Assembly (NCBI RefSeq): GCF_007833795.1
Contig: NZ_CP032702.1
Coordinates: 1,364,001-1,428,000, forward strand
DNA length: 64,000 nucleotides
Reading direction: 5' to 3'
From: Candidatus Pantoea soli
Lineage (GTDB): Bacteria; Pseudomonadota; Gammaproteobacteria; Enterobacterales; Enterobacteriaceae
A program made the translations under genes and the position numbers. This document shows, in pieces, positions 10,755-20,917 of this stretch. The notes under the pieces are model-generated. The model saw only the letters and a list, made by a program, of their open reading frames with translations. It did not search any database and was not told the origin of the DNA. Within the stretch, counting starts at the first letter, position 1; each line of letters opens with the position of its first letter.

Positions 10755-13370
10755 ATGACGCAACAGCCGCAAATAAAATATCGCCACGATTACCGTGCAC
10801 CGGACTACACCATCACCGACATTGATCTGACTTTTGAACTGGATGCGGCCACCACGCGCGTAACGGCGGTCAGCCAGATCAAGCGTCTGGGCGCCGCCGG
10901 CGCCGAGCTGCGTCTGGATGGCGAAGACCTGACGCTGATCTCACTGGCGCTGGATGGTAATCCGTGGCCGCACTACCGGGAAGAGCCGGGTGCGCTGATC
11001 CTCAGCCAGCTGCCGGAAAACTTCACGCTGACCATCGTCAACACGATTCATCCGGATAAAAACACGGCGCTGGAAGGGTTATATAAATCAGGCGAGGCGC
11101 TGTGCACCCAGTGCGAGGCCGAAGGCTTCCGCCATATCACCTGGTATCTTGATCGTCCGGATGTGCTGGCGCGCTTTACCACGACTATTCTGGCAGACGC
11201 GGCGGCCTATCCTTACCTGCTGTCTAACGGTAACAAAATCGACAGCGGCCGCCATGAAGATGGCCGGCACTGGGTGAAATGGCAGGATCCCTTCCCGAAA
11301 CCCTGCTACCTGTTTGCGCTGGTGGCCGGTGATTTTGACGTGCTGCGCGACAGCTTCACCACCCGCTCCGGGCGTGACGTCGCGCTGGAGATTTTTGTCG
11401 ATCGCGGCAATCTCGATCGCGCTGACTGGGCCATGACCTCACTGAAAGCCAGTATGAAGTGGGATGAAGAGCGCTTTGGTCTGGAATATGACCTCGACAT
11501 TTTCATGATTGTCGCAGTGGATTTCTTCAATATGGGCGCAATGGAGAACAAGGGCCTTAACGTTTTTAACTCCAAATATGTGCTGGCAAAAGCAGAAACC
11601 GCCACGGATAAAGATTACCTCGGCATTGAAGCGGTGATCGGTCATGAATATTTCCACAACTGGACCGGTAACCGTGTTACCTGCCGCGACTGGTTCCAGC
11701 TCAGTCTGAAAGAGGGGCTGACGGTGTTCCGCGATCAGGAGTTCAGCTCCGATCTTGGCTCGCGTGCCGTGAATCGCATCGATAACGTGCGCGTCATGCG
11801 CGGCGCACAGTTTGCTGAAGACGCCAGCCCGATGGCGCACCCGATCCGCCCGGATCAGGTCATCGAAATGAACAACTTCTACACCCTGACGGTTTATGAA
11901 AAGGGTTCGGAAGTGATTCGCATGCTGCATACGCTGCTGGGCGAAGAGAATTTCCAGAAAGGCATGCAGCTCTATTTTGAACGCCACGATGGCAGTGCCG
12001 CGACCTGTGATGATTTTGTGCAGGCCATGGAAGATGCCTCGAATGTCGATCTGTCGCAGTTCCGCCGCTGGTACAGCCAGTCCGGCACGCCGGTGCTGAC
12101 GGTGCGCGATGATTATAATCCGGAGCTGGAGCAGTACACGCTGCATGTGACGCAGCACACGCCGCCGACCGCCGATCAGAAAGAGAAGCTGCCGCTGCAC
12201 ATTCCACTGGATATCGAACTCTACGATAACGAAGGCAAGGTGATTCCTTTGCAGTACAACGGCCATCCGGTGCACCACGTGCTGAATGTGACCGAGGAGT
12301 TCCAGACCTTTATTTTCGACAACGTTTATTTCCAGCCGGTGCCTTCACTGTTGCGCGAATTTTCTGCGCCGGTGAAGCTGGATTACAAATGGAGCGATGC
12401 ACAGCTGACTTTCCTGATGCGTCACGCCCGGAACGATTTCTCCCGCTGGGATGCGGCGCAGAGCCTGCTGGCGACTTACATTCGTCTGAATGTGGCGCGC
12501 CATCAGCAGGGCCAGCCGCTGTCCCTGCCGCTGCATGTTGCCGATGCCTTCCGGGCCGTGCTGCTGGATGAGCAGGGCGATCCGGCGCTGATGGCGCTGA
12601 TTCTGTCGCTGCCGACGGAAAACGAAATTGCTGAACTGTTTGAGGTGATCGATCCGACCGCCATTGCCGCCGTGCGCGATGCGCTGCTGCGCACGCTGGC
12701 AAAAGAACTGAGCGATGAGTGTTATGCGGTCTATCTGGCTAACCAAAGCCAGACGTATAAAGTTGAGCATGCCGAGATCGGTAAGCGCGCGCTGAAAAAC
12801 GTCTGCCTGACCTATCTGGCTTACGGCGATGCCGCGCAGGCGGATAAGCTGGTGCAGGCCCAGTATCATCAGGCAACCAATATGACTGATGCCCTGGCGG
12901 CACTTTCGGCGGCCGTGGCGGCGCAGCTGCCGTGTCGCGATGCGCTGCTGGCGGCCTGGGATGAACGCTGGCATCAGGATGGTCTGGTGATGGACAAGTG
13001 GTTTATGCTGCAGGCCACCAGCCCGGCACCGGATGTGCTGCATAACGTGCGTAAGCTGCTGACGCACCGCTCTTTTACCATGGGCAACCCGAACCGTATC
13101 CGCTCGCTGATTGGCGCCTTTGCCGCGGGCAACCCGGCCGCGTTTCACGCCAGAGATGGAAGTGGTTATCAGTTCCTGGTAGAAATGCTGACCGATCTGA
13201 ACACCCGCAACCCGCAGGTGGCGGCGCGTATGATTGAGCCGCTGATTCGTCTGAAACGTTACGATGCAGAACGACAGGCGCTGATGCGTAAGGCGCTGGA
13301 GCAGCTCAGGGGGCTGGATAAGCTGTCAGGCGATCTGTACGAAAAAATCACCAAAGCGCTGAACGCGTAA
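10755..13370 (+). CDS. pepN: Aminopeptidase N
   Basis: Broad-specificity M1 zinc aminopeptidase, a major enzyme for finishing cytoplasmic peptide breakdown. The 871 residues show the substrate-anchoring GAMEN motif at 261-265. The zinc motif HEYFH has His297, Glu298 and His301, with the third ligand Glu320, the same numbering as E. coli. The start at 10755 (MTQQPQIKYRHDYRAPDY) matches the family and has an AGAAGGA ribosome site; an upstream ATG at 10740 would add five unsupported residues. It diverges from pncB, as in E. coli. Confidence 0.98.
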   Translation: MTQQPQIKYRHDYRAPDYTITDIDLTFELDAATTRVTAVSQIKRLGAAGAELRLDGEDLTLISLALDGNPWPHYREEPGALILSQLPENFTLTIVNTIHPDKNTALEGLYKSGEALCTQCEAEGFRHITWYLDRPDVLARFTTTILADAAAYPYLLSNGNKIDSGRHEDGRHWVKWQDPFPKPCYLFALVAGDFDVLRDSFTTRSGRDVALEIFVDRGNLDRADWAMTSLKASMKWDEERFGLEYDLDIFMIVAVDFFNMGAMENKGLNVFNSKYVLAKAETATDKDYLGIEAVIGHEYFHNWTGNRVTCRDWFQLSLKEGLTVFRDQEFSSDLGSRAVNRIDNVRVMRGAQFAEDASPMAHPIRPDQVIEMNNFYTLTVYEKGSEVIRMLHTLLGEENFQKGMQLYFERHDGSAATCDDFVQAMEDASNVDLSQFRRWYSQSGTPVLTVRDDYNPELEQYTLHVTQHTPPTADQKEKLPLHIPLDIELYDNEGKVIPLQYNGHPVHHVLNVTEEFQTFIFDNVYFQPVPSLLREFSAPVKLDYKWSDAQLTFLMRHARNDFSRWDAAQSLLATYIRLNVARHQQGQPLSLPLHVADAFRAVLLDEQGDPALMALILSLPTENEIAELFEVIDPTAIAAVRDALLRTLAKELSDECYAVYLANQSQTYKVEHAEIGKRALKNVCLTYLAYGDAAQADKLVQAQYHQATNMTDALAALSAAVAAQLPCRDALLAAWDERWHQDGLVMDKWFMLQATSPAPDVLHNVRKLLTHRSFTMGNPNRIRSLIGAFAAGNPAAFHARDGSGYQFLVEMLTDLNTRNPQVAARMIEPLIRLKRYDAERQALMRKALEQLRGLDKLSGDLYEKITKALNA

Positions 13371-13374
13371 CCGG

Positions 13375-13400
13375 GCAGGGCGCAAGGGAGTGCGCCCTGC
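13375..13400. terminator. Hairpin between convergent pepN and ssuB
   Basis: Perfect 10-base stem GCAGGGCGCA/TGCGCCCTGC with a six-base loop, directly after the pepN stop. There is no T run on either strand, so terminator activity is only likely. Confidence 0.5.
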
Positions 13401-13472
13401 ATGATTCTCCGCTGTCGTCCGCTATCGGTTGCTGCATGTTGCGGTCGCAGCGCGACTGGACGCGCAAAGGGC

Positions 13473-14264
13473 TTAACGCTGCCGGGCAAACTTCAGCGGC
13501 GGTTCCGTCTGGTTGCGCTTCATCACACGATCCAGCACTTCAGCTTCCAGTTCGGCCAGCCGCGCAGAGCCTTTTCGCCGCGGTCGCGGCAAATCCACCG
13601 TCAGATCCAGGCCGATTTGCCCCTCTTCAATCAGCAGCACGCGATCGGCCATGGCTACCGCCTCGCTGACGTCATGTGTCACCAGCAGCACGGTAAAATG
13701 ATGCTGCTGCCAGAGCGACTCAATCAGCCCCTGCATTTCAATACGCGTCAGCGCATCCAGCGCGCCCAGCGGTTCGTCAAGCAGCAGCAATCCCGGACGA
13801 TGGATCAGAGCCCGCGCCAGCGCCACGCGCTGCTTTTGTCCGCCGGACAGCGCCGCCGGCCACTCGTTTGCCCGGTCGGCCAGCCCGACTGCCGCCAGCG
13901 CCTCCCGTGCCGCATCGCGCCACTCGCGGCCTTTCAGACCGAGACCGACATTATCAATGATCTTCTTCCACGGTAGCAGGCGCGCATCCTGAAACATCAG
14001 GCGTGTATCCTCGCGCGCCGCTGCCAGCGGCGCATGACCGGCCAGCAGCGTGCCGCGCGTGGCCGTTTCCAGACCGGCCAGCAGGCGCAGCAGGGTGCTT
14101 TTACCGCAGCCGCTGCGGCCTACCACGGCTACAAACTGCCCGGCCGGAATATGCAGATCGAGATCGCGCAAAATGGTGCGATCGCCATATTGTTTGGTCA
14201 CGCCATTTACGCCCACCGGGGTGCCACGATTCAGGCGTGCAGGTTGCCAGGTTGCGTTGCTCAT
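13473..14264 (-). CDS. ssuB: Aliphatic sulfonate ABC transporter, ATP-binding protein
   Basis: Energises uptake of alkanesulfonates through SsuC. The 263 residues include Walker A (GRSGCGKST), the ABC signature [15 protein letters not shown], Walker B ([12 protein letters not shown]) and the switch His in VTHDVSEA. It is the last gene of the ssuEADCB operon and overlaps the end of ssuC by four bases (ATGA), which suggests translational coupling. E. coli SsuB is 255 residues. Confidence 0.95.
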   Translation of the reverse strand: MSNATWQPARLNRGTPVGVNGVTKQYGDRTILRDLDLHIPAGQFVAVVGRSGCGKSTLLRLLAGLETATRGTLLAGHAPLAAAREDTRLMFQDARLLPWKKIIDNVGLGLKGREWRDAAREALAAVGLADRANEWPAALSGGQKQRVALARALIHRPGLLLLDEPLGALDALTRIEMQGLIESLWQQHHFTVLLVTHDVSEAVAMADRVLLIEEGQIGLDLTVDLPRPRRKGSARLAELEAEVLDRVMKRNQTEPPLKFARQR

Positions 14265-15052
14265 GCCAGCTCCTCCTTCAGTTGATAAGCCGGATGCCAG
14301 CGCAGCCAGACGCGCTCCAGCAGCTGCGCGGCGACATCGGCCAGCTTGCCCAGCAGGGCGTACAGAATGATGGCGACCATTACCACATCGGTTTGCAGAA
14401 ATTCGCGTGCATTCATGGCCAGATAGCCGATACCGGCATTGGCGGAAATGGTTTCAGCGACAATCAGCGTCAGCCACATCAGGCCCAGCGCAAAACGGAC
14501 GCCGACCATGATTGACGGCAGCGCGCCCGGCAGGATCACCTGGAAAAACAGCCGCCAGCCCGACAGGCCGTAGCTGCGGGCCATCTCGACCAGGCCGCGA
14601 TCAATATTGCGGATGCCGTGGTAGGTATTGAGGTAGATCGGGAACAGCGTCCCCAGCGCCACCAGGAAAATTTTGGCTGATTCATCAATACCAAACCACA
14701 GAATCACCAGCGGAATCAGCGCCAGATGCGGCACGTTTCGCAGCATCTGTACTGAGGTATCCAGCAGGCGCTCGCCGGTACGCGATGTGCCGGTGATCAG
14801 GCCGAGCATCAGTCCGACGGAACCGCCGATCGCGAAACCGATCGCGGCGCGCCAGCTGCTGATGGCAAGGTGCTGCCATAACTCGCCGCTGGCGGCCAGC
14901 CGCCAGAAAGCGATCACGATATTTTCCGGTGACGGCAGAATACGCGTCGACAGCCAGCCGCTCTGTGACGCGATCTGCCATACCGCCACCAGCAGCACCG
15001 GCAGCGCCCACGGCAGCAGGGCGTTGCTCAGTGTTTTGTTTGCCTTTGCCAT
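14261..15052 (-). CDS. ssuC: Aliphatic sulfonate ABC transporter, permease
   Basis: Inner-membrane channel component of the SsuABC sulfonate importer, 263 residues with about six hydrophobic segments. The ATPase-docking EAA loop lies near [25 protein letters not shown]. The start at 15052 ([10 protein letters not shown]) is preceded by an AGGAGG ribosome site; the reading frame is open further upstream but runs antiparallel-coded junk through ssuD, so longer starts are rejected. It lies 10 bases after ssuD. Confidence 0.95.
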   Translation of the reverse strand: MAKANKTLSNALLPWALPVLLVAVWQIASQSGWLSTRILPSPENIVIAFWRLAASGELWQHLAISSWRAAIGFAIGGSVGLMLGLITGTSRTGERLLDTSVQMLRNVPHLALIPLVILWFGIDESAKIFLVALGTLFPIYLNTYHGIRNIDRGLVEMARSYGLSGWRLFFQVILPGALPSIMVGVRFALGLMWLTLIVAETISANAGIGYLAMNAREFLQTDVVMVAIILYALLGKLADVAAQLLERVWLRWHPAYQLKEELA

Positions 15053-15062
15053 CTGCGCCTCC

Positions 15063-16208
15063 TTAACTCTGCGCGACTTTCTGCGGCGTAAAATCATTGG
15101 CCACCGCTTCACCGTGCGCCTGCACCACGCGTGGTTTGGGGACCTCCGGCACCGCCAGGTCAAGATGCGGGAACAACAGCTCCCCAACGCGATAGGCCTC
15201 TTCCAGATGCGGATAGCCGGAAAGAATAAAGGTTTCGATGCCCAGTTCCTGATACTCCCGCATCCGTGCTGCCACCGTCGGGCCATCGCCGACCAGCGCA
15301 GTACCGGCTCCGCCGCGCACCAGGCCCACGCCCGCCCACAGGTTTGGGCTGATCTCCAGCCGGTCACGCCGGCCGCCGTGCAGAGCCGCCATGCGCTGCT
15401 GCCCCACGGAATCGGTGCGGGCAAAGGCCGCCTGCGCTTTGGCAATGGTGGCGTCATCCAGGTATGCAATCAGCCGGTCTGCTGCCTGCCACGCCTCCTC
15501 GTTGGTTTCACGGACAATCACATGCAGACGAATGCCGAAGCGCACCGTGCGGCCGTGAGCGGCGGCTTTGGCACGCACCTGCGCAATCTTCTCTTGCACC
15601 AGCGCCGGCGGTTCGCCCCAGGTCAGATACACATCCACCTGTTCTGCGGCCAGATCCTGCGCCGCATCGGAGGAGCCGCCAAACCACAGCGGCGGGCGCG
15701 GCTGCTGCACCGGTTTAAACATCAGGCGTGCACCGCGCACTTTGACGTAGCGTCCGTCGTAGTCGACGGTTTCGCCCTCCGTCACGCGCCGCCAGACCCG
15801 GGTAAACTCCGCGGATTCCGCATAGCGTTCACGATGGTCGAGGAACACGCCGTCCCCGGCCAGCTCCTCCGGATCGCCACCGGTCACCAGGTTAAACAGC
15901 GCGCGTCCGTTGGAGAGGCGATCCAGCGTGGCGGCCTGGCGCGCCGCCTGCGTCGGGGAGATAACGCCAGGGCGCAGCGCCACCAGAAAACGCAGCCGCT
16001 GCGTCACCGGAATCAGCGAAGCAGCAACCAGCCAGGCGTCTTCGCACGAACGGCCGGTCGGGATCAGCACGCCGCCAAAGCCAAGTCTGTCCGCCGCCTG
16101 GGCTACCTGTTGCAGATAACCGTGATCAACCGGACGGGCGCCTTCGGCAGTGCCAAGGTAGTGGCCATCGCCATGGGTAGGGAGAAACCAGAATACGGAA
16201 ACGCTCAT
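15063..16208 (-). CDS. ssuD: FMNH2-dependent alkanesulfonate monooxygenase
   Basis: Cytoplasmic flavin-dependent monooxygenase of the luciferase-like family. It splits alkanesulfonates to an aldehyde and sulfite, using FMNH2 supplied by SsuE. The 381 residues equal E. coli SsuD, with [14 protein letters not shown] at the N-terminus and the [19 protein letters not shown] segment near the C-terminus. It sits between ssuA and ssuC. RutA, later in the window, is from the same superfamily and performs analogous chemistry on uracil. Confidence 0.97.
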   Translation of the reverse strand: MSVSVFWFLPTHGDGHYLGTAEGARPVDHGYLQQVAQAADRLGFGGVLIPTGRSCEDAWLVAASLIPVTQRLRFLVALRPGVISPTQAARQAATLDRLSNGRALFNLVTGGDPEELAGDGVFLDHRERYAESAEFTRVWRRVTEGETVDYDGRYVKVRGARLMFKPVQQPRPPLWFGGSSDAAQDLAAEQVDVYLTWGEPPALVQEKIAQVRAKAAAHGRTVRFGIRLHVIVRETNEEAWQAADRLIAYLDDATIAKAQAAFARTDSVGQQRMAALHGGRRDRLEISPNLWAGVGLVRGGAGTALVGDGPTVAARMREYQELGIETFILSGYPHLEEAYRVGELLFPHLDLAVPEVPKPRVVQAHGEAVANDFTPQKVAQS

Positions 16209-16222
16209 GATGTCATTCCTTC

Positions 16223-17179
16223 TTAGCGGGCGGATTGTGGATGCCAGATGCGGTCGGCGATGGTGACACTAACCGGCAGCAGATGGCTGGCATAAAACAG
16301 ATCGGCGGTGTGCTGCTGGGCCTGCGCCGTGCGGGCGCTGACCGGCGAAATCGTGGTCGGTGGACGGTGATCGAGGTAGCTGGCAATTACCGCTTCCGGC
16401 AGGCCCATTGCCTGCGCCAGCAAACGGATACTCGGCTCTCGCTGGCTCTGCGTCAGGGCGTCGGCCTCGCTAAAGGTCTGCAGCACCTGTTGTACAAATG
16501 GCCCGTTCGCTTCGGCATAGTGCCGGGTGGCTAAATAGAAAGAGCCGGTCAGATTCAGGCTGCTGCCATCTTTCAGCACGCGTACGTTGCCCTGCAGCAG
16601 GGCGGCAGAGTAGTAGGGATCCCAGATGGCCCAGGCATCCACGTTGCCCTGCTGAAACGCGGCACGCGCATCGGCCGGCGTCAGATAGACCGGCTGGATA
16701 TCGCTGAAACTCAGCCCGGCTTCCTGCAGCGCGCGCAGTAACAGGTTGTGTGAACTGGACCCCTTCTGGAACGCGATTTTGTGTCCTTTGAGTTCGGCGA
16801 CGCTGTGAATCGGGCTCTCTTTTGGCACCAGAATTACCTCCGCTTTGGGCTTTGGCGGCTCCGACCCGACATACAGCAGATCGGCTCCCGCCGCCTGTGC
16901 AAACAGCGGCGGAATATCACCGGTGCTGCCGATATCAATGCTGTCGACATTCAGGGCCTCCAGCATTTGCGGCCCGGCCGGGAACTCTACCCAGGTTATT
17001 TTTGTGTGCGGAAAGCGTGTCTCCAGCAGGTGATGGGATTTGGCCAGCACCATACTGACAGAGCCTTTCTGGTAGCCGATGCGCAGCGTGTCGGGGGCAT
17101 CGGCAGCCTGTGCCAGACCCGTCAGGGCAGAGAGTGCTGCCAGTGCGGGCAGCAGTAAGCCGGTAATCATCCTGTTCAT
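16223..17179 (-). CDS. ssuA: Aliphatic sulfonate-binding periplasmic protein
   Basis: Periplasmic receptor that delivers alkanesulfonates to SsuBC. The 318 residues start with a 25-residue signal peptide ending GLAQA, followed by the NrtA/SsuA-type core ([33 protein letters not shown]). The start at 17179 ([10 protein letters not shown]) follows AAAGGAAG at good spacing. Longer in-frame starts would read back into ssuE. It begins 10 bases after ssuE. Confidence 0.95.
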   Translation of the reverse strand: MNRMITGLLLPALAALSALTGLAQAADAPDTLRIGYQKGSVSMVLAKSHHLLETRFPHTKITWVEFPAGPQMLEALNVDSIDIGSTGDIPPLFAQAAGADLLYVGSEPPKPKAEVILVPKESPIHSVAELKGHKIAFQKGSSSHNLLLRALQEAGLSFSDIQPVYLTPADARAAFQQGNVDAWAIWDPYYSAALLQGNVRVLKDGSSLNLTGSFYLATRHYAEANGPFVQQVLQTFSEADALTQSQREPSIRLLAQAMGLPEAVIASYLDHRPPTTISPVSARTAQAQQHTADLFYASHLLPVSVTIADRIWHPQSAR

Positions 17180-17189
17180 ATCGCTTCCT

Positions 17190-17741
17190 TTATACCGCTT
17201 GTGCCCAGGGTTGATGATGGCGCTGCAGCGCCTGCCAGAAAGTATCCAGCGCCTCTTCCAGCCGCTGAGCAAGCAGGGCGTCGGCCTGTGGCTGGCGATC
17301 GTACTGCGTGATTTGTGCGTCGCTGGCGAACACGCCGTGTAACACTTCCTGCGCTTTCAGCGCGTTGAGCACCGGCTTCAGCGCATAATCCAGCGCCAGC
17401 ATGTGAGCGATACTGCCGCCGCTTGCCATCGGCAGCACCACCTTGTGCTCCAGCGCGCGCTCTGGCAGCAGGTCAAGCAGGGTTTTCAGCGCACCGGAAA
17501 AAGAGGCTTTATAGATGGGCGTCGCTACGATTACGCCATCGGCCAGCGCCAGATCGGCTTTCAGCGCCGCCAGCGCCGGTGAGTCAAAGCGGGCATACAG
17601 CAAATCCTCTGGCTGGAAGTTATGGATATTCCAGGGAATCACTTCAGCGCCGCGTGCTTCCAGTGCCTGCTGGCACAGGCTCAGCAGTGCGCCTGAGCGA
17701 GAGGGAAAGCGGGGACTGCCCGCCAGTGTAATAACCCGCAT
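17190..17741 (-). CDS. ssuE: NADPH-dependent FMN reductase
   Basis: Provides reduced FMN to the monooxygenase SsuD. Flavodoxin-like fold of 183 residues starting MRVITLAGSPRFPSRSG, with ATPIYKASFSGALKTLLDLLP in the flavin-binding region and a C-terminal tail ending WAQAV. The ATG at 17741 is five bases after AAGGAG; a GTG two codons upstream is less likely. It is the first gene of ssuEADCB, so the operon promoter lies in the spacer upstream. Confidence 0.95.
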   Translation of the reverse strand: MRVITLAGSPRFPSRSGALLSLCQQALEARGAEVIPWNIHNFQPEDLLYARFDSPALAALKADLALADGVIVATPIYKASFSGALKTLLDLLPERALEHKVVLPMASGGSIAHMLALDYALKPVLNALKAQEVLHGVFASDAQITQYDRQPQADALLAQRLEEALDTFWQALQRHHQPWAQAV

Positions 17742-17752
17742 ATACACTCCTT

Positions 17753-17767
17753 ATAACTGAAAGTTAT
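17753..17767. promoter_or_regulatory. Perfect inverted repeat just upstream of ssuE
   Basis: ATAACT-GAA-AGTTAT is a perfect 6+6 palindrome 12 bases before the ssuE start. ATAAC half-sites are typical of CysB/Cbl, the LysR-type regulators of ssu operons, so this could be an operator. It overlaps the leader rather than lying upstream of a promoter, so the role is inferred. Confidence 0.3.
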
Positions 17768-18497
17768 TGATTAGCTTTTATTGAGAACTGATGGCTTCAA
17801 TCCTGACAGAGCGGGCAACGGGGCGTAAATGATTTATCCGGCAATCTTAAGATGCAAAGCGGGATTGCGTGGCAGCGGCAGGATTCAGGAGCCGCAGAGT
17901 CAGGCAGGTGCGCCTCAGGTTAATCTGAATTGCGACCGGCAGAGCGCAACATTCCATAAGTGATCGCCGTCACGCTATGCTGCTGACTGTTAAACGGCCA
18001 TAAAGCCTGGCGAAAATAGAGGGAAAAGTGAAAGGATCATGCGCAACGTCTGCGCGTGCCGCTGTGCTTATTTTTATGGGTGCCTGATTCAGGAGAGGAA
18101 AAAGAAAAAATTCATTTTTATTCGAAAGAGGGAGAATCGGATTTATTCCGCGCAAAAAAACACGCCACTCTGATAAAGCGTGGTTTTTTTATTGTCGGGT
18201 AAGTGTATCAAAACCCTGCAAAGCATTAAGTAATGCGCGTTTTATCGCTGAAGATGTTTCAGCTGACATCATTCTGAAGCATTTTTTAACGGTGTTGCTT
18301 TAGCAAAACTGAATATTTGCGTGGGTCACTATACTGCCCGGAGGGGACTGCAATGGAATAAACATTTAGCGACTGTTTATAATCGGTTGAGTTTAATACC
18401 ACTAAAAATTAATCACGATTCTCTTTGCGTTTATTTACGCTGCGTCGGGTAGCGAAATATGCCCTGGCCGTTATCCAAATTAGTTTAGGGAGTGAAT
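17768..18497. other. 730-base AT-rich spacer without a convincing gene
   Basis: This is the longest non-coding stretch in the window. I see no supported ORF in either direction. It holds a terminator-like hairpin (18154-18190), a small GCTGAA/TTCAGC hairpin near 18248-18264, and TATACT (near 18333) and TATAAT (18378-18383) as possible -10 elements for the downstream trio. The -35 partners are weak. The base composition is visibly richer in A+T than in the flanking genes. Confidence 0.6.
18154..18190. terminator. Orphan terminator-like hairpin
   Basis: A7-CACGC and GCGTG-G-T7 bracket a 12-base loop, giving a T run on both strands. No gene ends nearby, so it may end a small RNA or an ssuE antisense transcript, or be inactive. 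Confidence 0.4.
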
Positions 18498-19298
18498 ATG
18501 GAAAGGTCTGCACTTGCTCAGCCAGTAGCTGAGCCAGCAGGAACTGCTGCACCACAACCGGCATCGTTAACCTCGAACGCGCTGATGTGTTATCAGCTGC
18601 AGCCTGACGCCGCAGGCAGCGGTTATGCGGCGGTACGCGTCCTTAACGCGCCCGAAGCGGACAGCCACGACGACAGCTTCCTGTTATATACCGCCGATGA
18701 CTGGACGCCCGCTGAGAGCGTGCTGCAGGAGGTGGCGCGCATGAGCGATCAGCGTCCGGAACTTAACTGCTTCCTGATTTCGCTGGCGCCGCGCTCGCTG
18801 GACAACGGCCTTTACTCCTCATTACAGCTGTTTCAGCAGCTGCAGGCGCAACATGTGTGGCGACAGAATAATTTTGCCGTAATTCTGCGTGCCGGTATGG
18901 CGATGCGCGCCGCGCCGTTACGCACCCTTCAGGATGCGATGCTGGCGGCACTGCTGAGTAGTCAGTCGGCAGGCTTAATCAATGCCAGCGGTGAACCTGC
19001 CACCCTCACTGAAAATCCGCCGCTGACGTATCAGCAGTTTATGGCGGAATATGAAACGCTCACCCGACTGTCGCATCATATTCCGGAGCGAAACCGCTAT
19101 CGCCAGATTTATTTGCGCACCGGCTTATTGCAGCTGGTCCGGCAGGAATTAAATCAGGCCAGTCATTTCTCTGATAATGTGCGGTACGCCATTTCCTACT
19201 TTGCCGATCGGTTTCCGGCGCAGGGGCCAATGGAAAAACTGATGCTGAAACAACCTGACATCTATTTCTCATTAATGAAAATGAGAAAAAGCCGCTGA
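18498..19298 (+). CDS. Unrecognised protein, first gene of a polysaccharide-type trio
   Basis: I do not recognise this 266-residue protein. It has an Ala/Pro-rich N-terminus (residues ~10-30) without a clear signal peptide. A mixed alpha/beta middle follows (SFLLYTADDW, LNCFLISLAPRSL, NNFAVILRAGMAMR), then a charged, helical C-terminus ending MLKQPDIYFSLMKMRKSR. No membrane segments are evident, so it is probably cytoplasmic. The ATG at 18498 lies five bases after AGGGAG. It is followed on the same strand by a flippase and a glycosyltransferase, so a regulatory or accessory role in exopolysaccharide production is possible; that is inference from context only. Confidence 0.75.
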   Translation: MERSALAQPVAEPAGTAAPQPASLTSNALMCYQLQPDAAGSGYAAVRVLNAPEADSHDDSFLLYTADDWTPAESVLQEVARMSDQRPELNCFLISLAPRSLDNGLYSSLQLFQQLQAQHVWRQNNFAVILRAGMAMRAAPLRTLQDAMLAALLSSQSAGLINASGEPATLTENPPLTYQQFMAEYETLTRLSHHIPERNRYRQIYLRTGLLQLVRQELNQASHFSDNVRYAISYFADRFPAQGPMEKLMLKQPDIYFSLMKMRKSR

Positions 19299-19400
19299 GT
19301 CAGCGCCAGCGTTAATTTTAAGAATTACTCCCGTGTGCGTTGCGGAATTTTTATGTCAGGCTTATCACACTGAGAAAAATACCCAGACGCCAGAATTCTT

Positions 19401-20915
19401 ATGTCCATCAAACGTAACGCGATTGCCAACTATGTTGGCCAGATTTATCTGACGCTGTCAGGTATTTTAGTTGTTCCCCTGTATATTCAGCATTTAGGCA
19501 TGGAAGCTTACGGTCTCGTCGGCTTCTTTTCTATCCTGTTAACCTGGCTGCAGCTGCTTGACGCCGGCGTTTCCACCACGCTGATGCGTGAAGCGGCGCG
19601 CTACCGGGCAAATCAGGCAGAATTTGTCTGGTTCCCGGCGCTGTTTGCCACGCTGACGCGCTTCTTCCTTATTTCCACCCTGGTGCTGGTGGTGCTGGGC
19701 TGGCTGGCCACGCCGTGGATTGCCACCCACTGGCTGGATGCACGGCATCTGCCGGCCGGGGATGTGGTGCTTGCCGTGGCGATCATGGTGATTACAGCGG
19801 CGATTCGCTGGCGAACCAGCCCTTATCGCAGCGTGATTATCGGCTTTGAACAGCAGGTCTGGCTGAATGGCGTCAACCTGATTATCACCACGCTGCGCAC
19901 CTTTGGTGCGGTGCTGGTGATTCAGCTGTTCCCGAATCCGGTGCTGACCTTCTTTATCTGGCAGCTGCTGGTCTCCATTGCGGAAGCGGGCTGCTGTATC
20001 TGGAAATCCTGCCAGCTGGTGCCGCGCGCGGCGCGTAAAGAGAAGCGCGACGATCTCAAAGGCGTGCTGAAGCCCTTTATCCGTTTTGCCCTGAGCGCCG
20101 CGTTCTCCAGTGCGGTCTGGACGTTTATTTCGCAGATTGACCGGCTGGTGCTGTCGAAAACTCTGCCGCTCAGTGAGTATGGCTCCTTCACCGTAGTGGC
20201 GACCGCGGCCACCGGTATTCTGCTGCTGAGCAGCCCGATCATGCAGGCGATCGTGCCGCGCATGACCGGCATGAAGACGCGTCAGGAGGGCGATGCGGAG
20301 TCGCTGAAGCTCTATCGTTACACCACGCAGGCCGTGGCGATTTTTATGGCACCGCTCAGCATTACCATCGCCTGCTACGCCGGTCCGCTACTGTGGGCCT
20401 GGACACAGAAAACGCAGATCGTTGATGAGATGGCGTTTGTACTGACTCTGTATGCGCTGGGCAGCGGCATTCAGGCCATTTGTGGGCTGCTTTATCACCT
20501 GCAGTATGTTAACGGCAACCTGAAGCTGCACATGAAAGGCTTTACCTGCTTTGCCATTTTGCTGGTGCCGCTGAACATCTGGTGCGCTATTCACTACGGC
20601 GCACTGGGCACCGGCTGGCTGTGGCTGGCACAGAATATCTTTTATCTGGTGGGCTGGGCATGGCTGGTGCATCGCCGCTTTGCACCGGGTATCCACTTTA
20701 CCTGGCTGACGCGCGATGTGGCGCTGATCTGGGCGGTCTCGGCGCTGGTGGCCGGACTGAGTACGCTGTTGCCGATTGAGTGGAATCAGAATCGCTGGAT
20801 TAACCTGCTGTGGCTGGGTCTGATTGGTGCCGTTAACCTGGGCGTGTGCTGTCTGCTGCACAGCCTGGTGCTGAAACGTCTGCGCGCACCGTTACTGAAA
20901 GCAGAGAGAGGATAA
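19401..20915 (+). CDS. Wzx-like polysaccharide flippase
   Basis: Multidrug/oligosaccharidyl-lipid/polysaccharide superfamily membrane protein of 504 residues with roughly 12-14 hydrophobic segments. It begins SIKRNAIANYVGQIYLTLSGILVVPLYIQHLG, typical of Wzx/RfbX-type exporters that flip lipid-linked sugar units across the inner membrane. The ATG at 19401 lacks a good ribosome site. The next gene, a glycosyltransferase, starts two bases after its stop, which indicates translational coupling. The sugar unit moved cannot be told from sequence. Confidence 0.85.
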   Translation: MSIKRNAIANYVGQIYLTLSGILVVPLYIQHLGMEAYGLVGFFSILLTWLQLLDAGVSTTLMREAARYRANQAEFVWFPALFATLTRFFLISTLVLVVLGWLATPWIATHWLDARHLPAGDVVLAVAIMVITAAIRWRTSPYRSVIIGFEQQVWLNGVNLIITTLRTFGAVLVIQLFPNPVLTFFIWQLLVSIAEAGCCIWKSCQLVPRAARKEKRDDLKGVLKPFIRFALSAAFSSAVWTFISQIDRLVLSKTLPLSEYGSFTVVATAATGILLLSSPIMQAIVPRMTGMKTRQEGDAESLKLYRYTTQAVAIFMAPLSITIACYAGPLLWAWTQKTQIVDEMAFVLTLYALGSGIQAICGLLYHLQYVNGNLKLHMKGFTCFAILLVPLNIWCAIHYGALGTGWLWLAQNIFYLVGWAWLVHRRFAPGIHFTWLTRDVALIWAVSALVAGLSTLLPIEWNQNRWINLLWLGLIGAVNLGVCCLLHSLVLKRLRAPLLKAERG

Positions 20916-20917
20916 GC

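Noticed and set aside
17970..18155. A 61-codon minus-strand frame in the ssuE-trio spacer, considered as a small gene ending near the orphan hairpin.
   Set aside because: No ribosome site, no recognisable sequence, and the hairpin lies upstream of it on that strand, so the hairpin cannot be its terminator.
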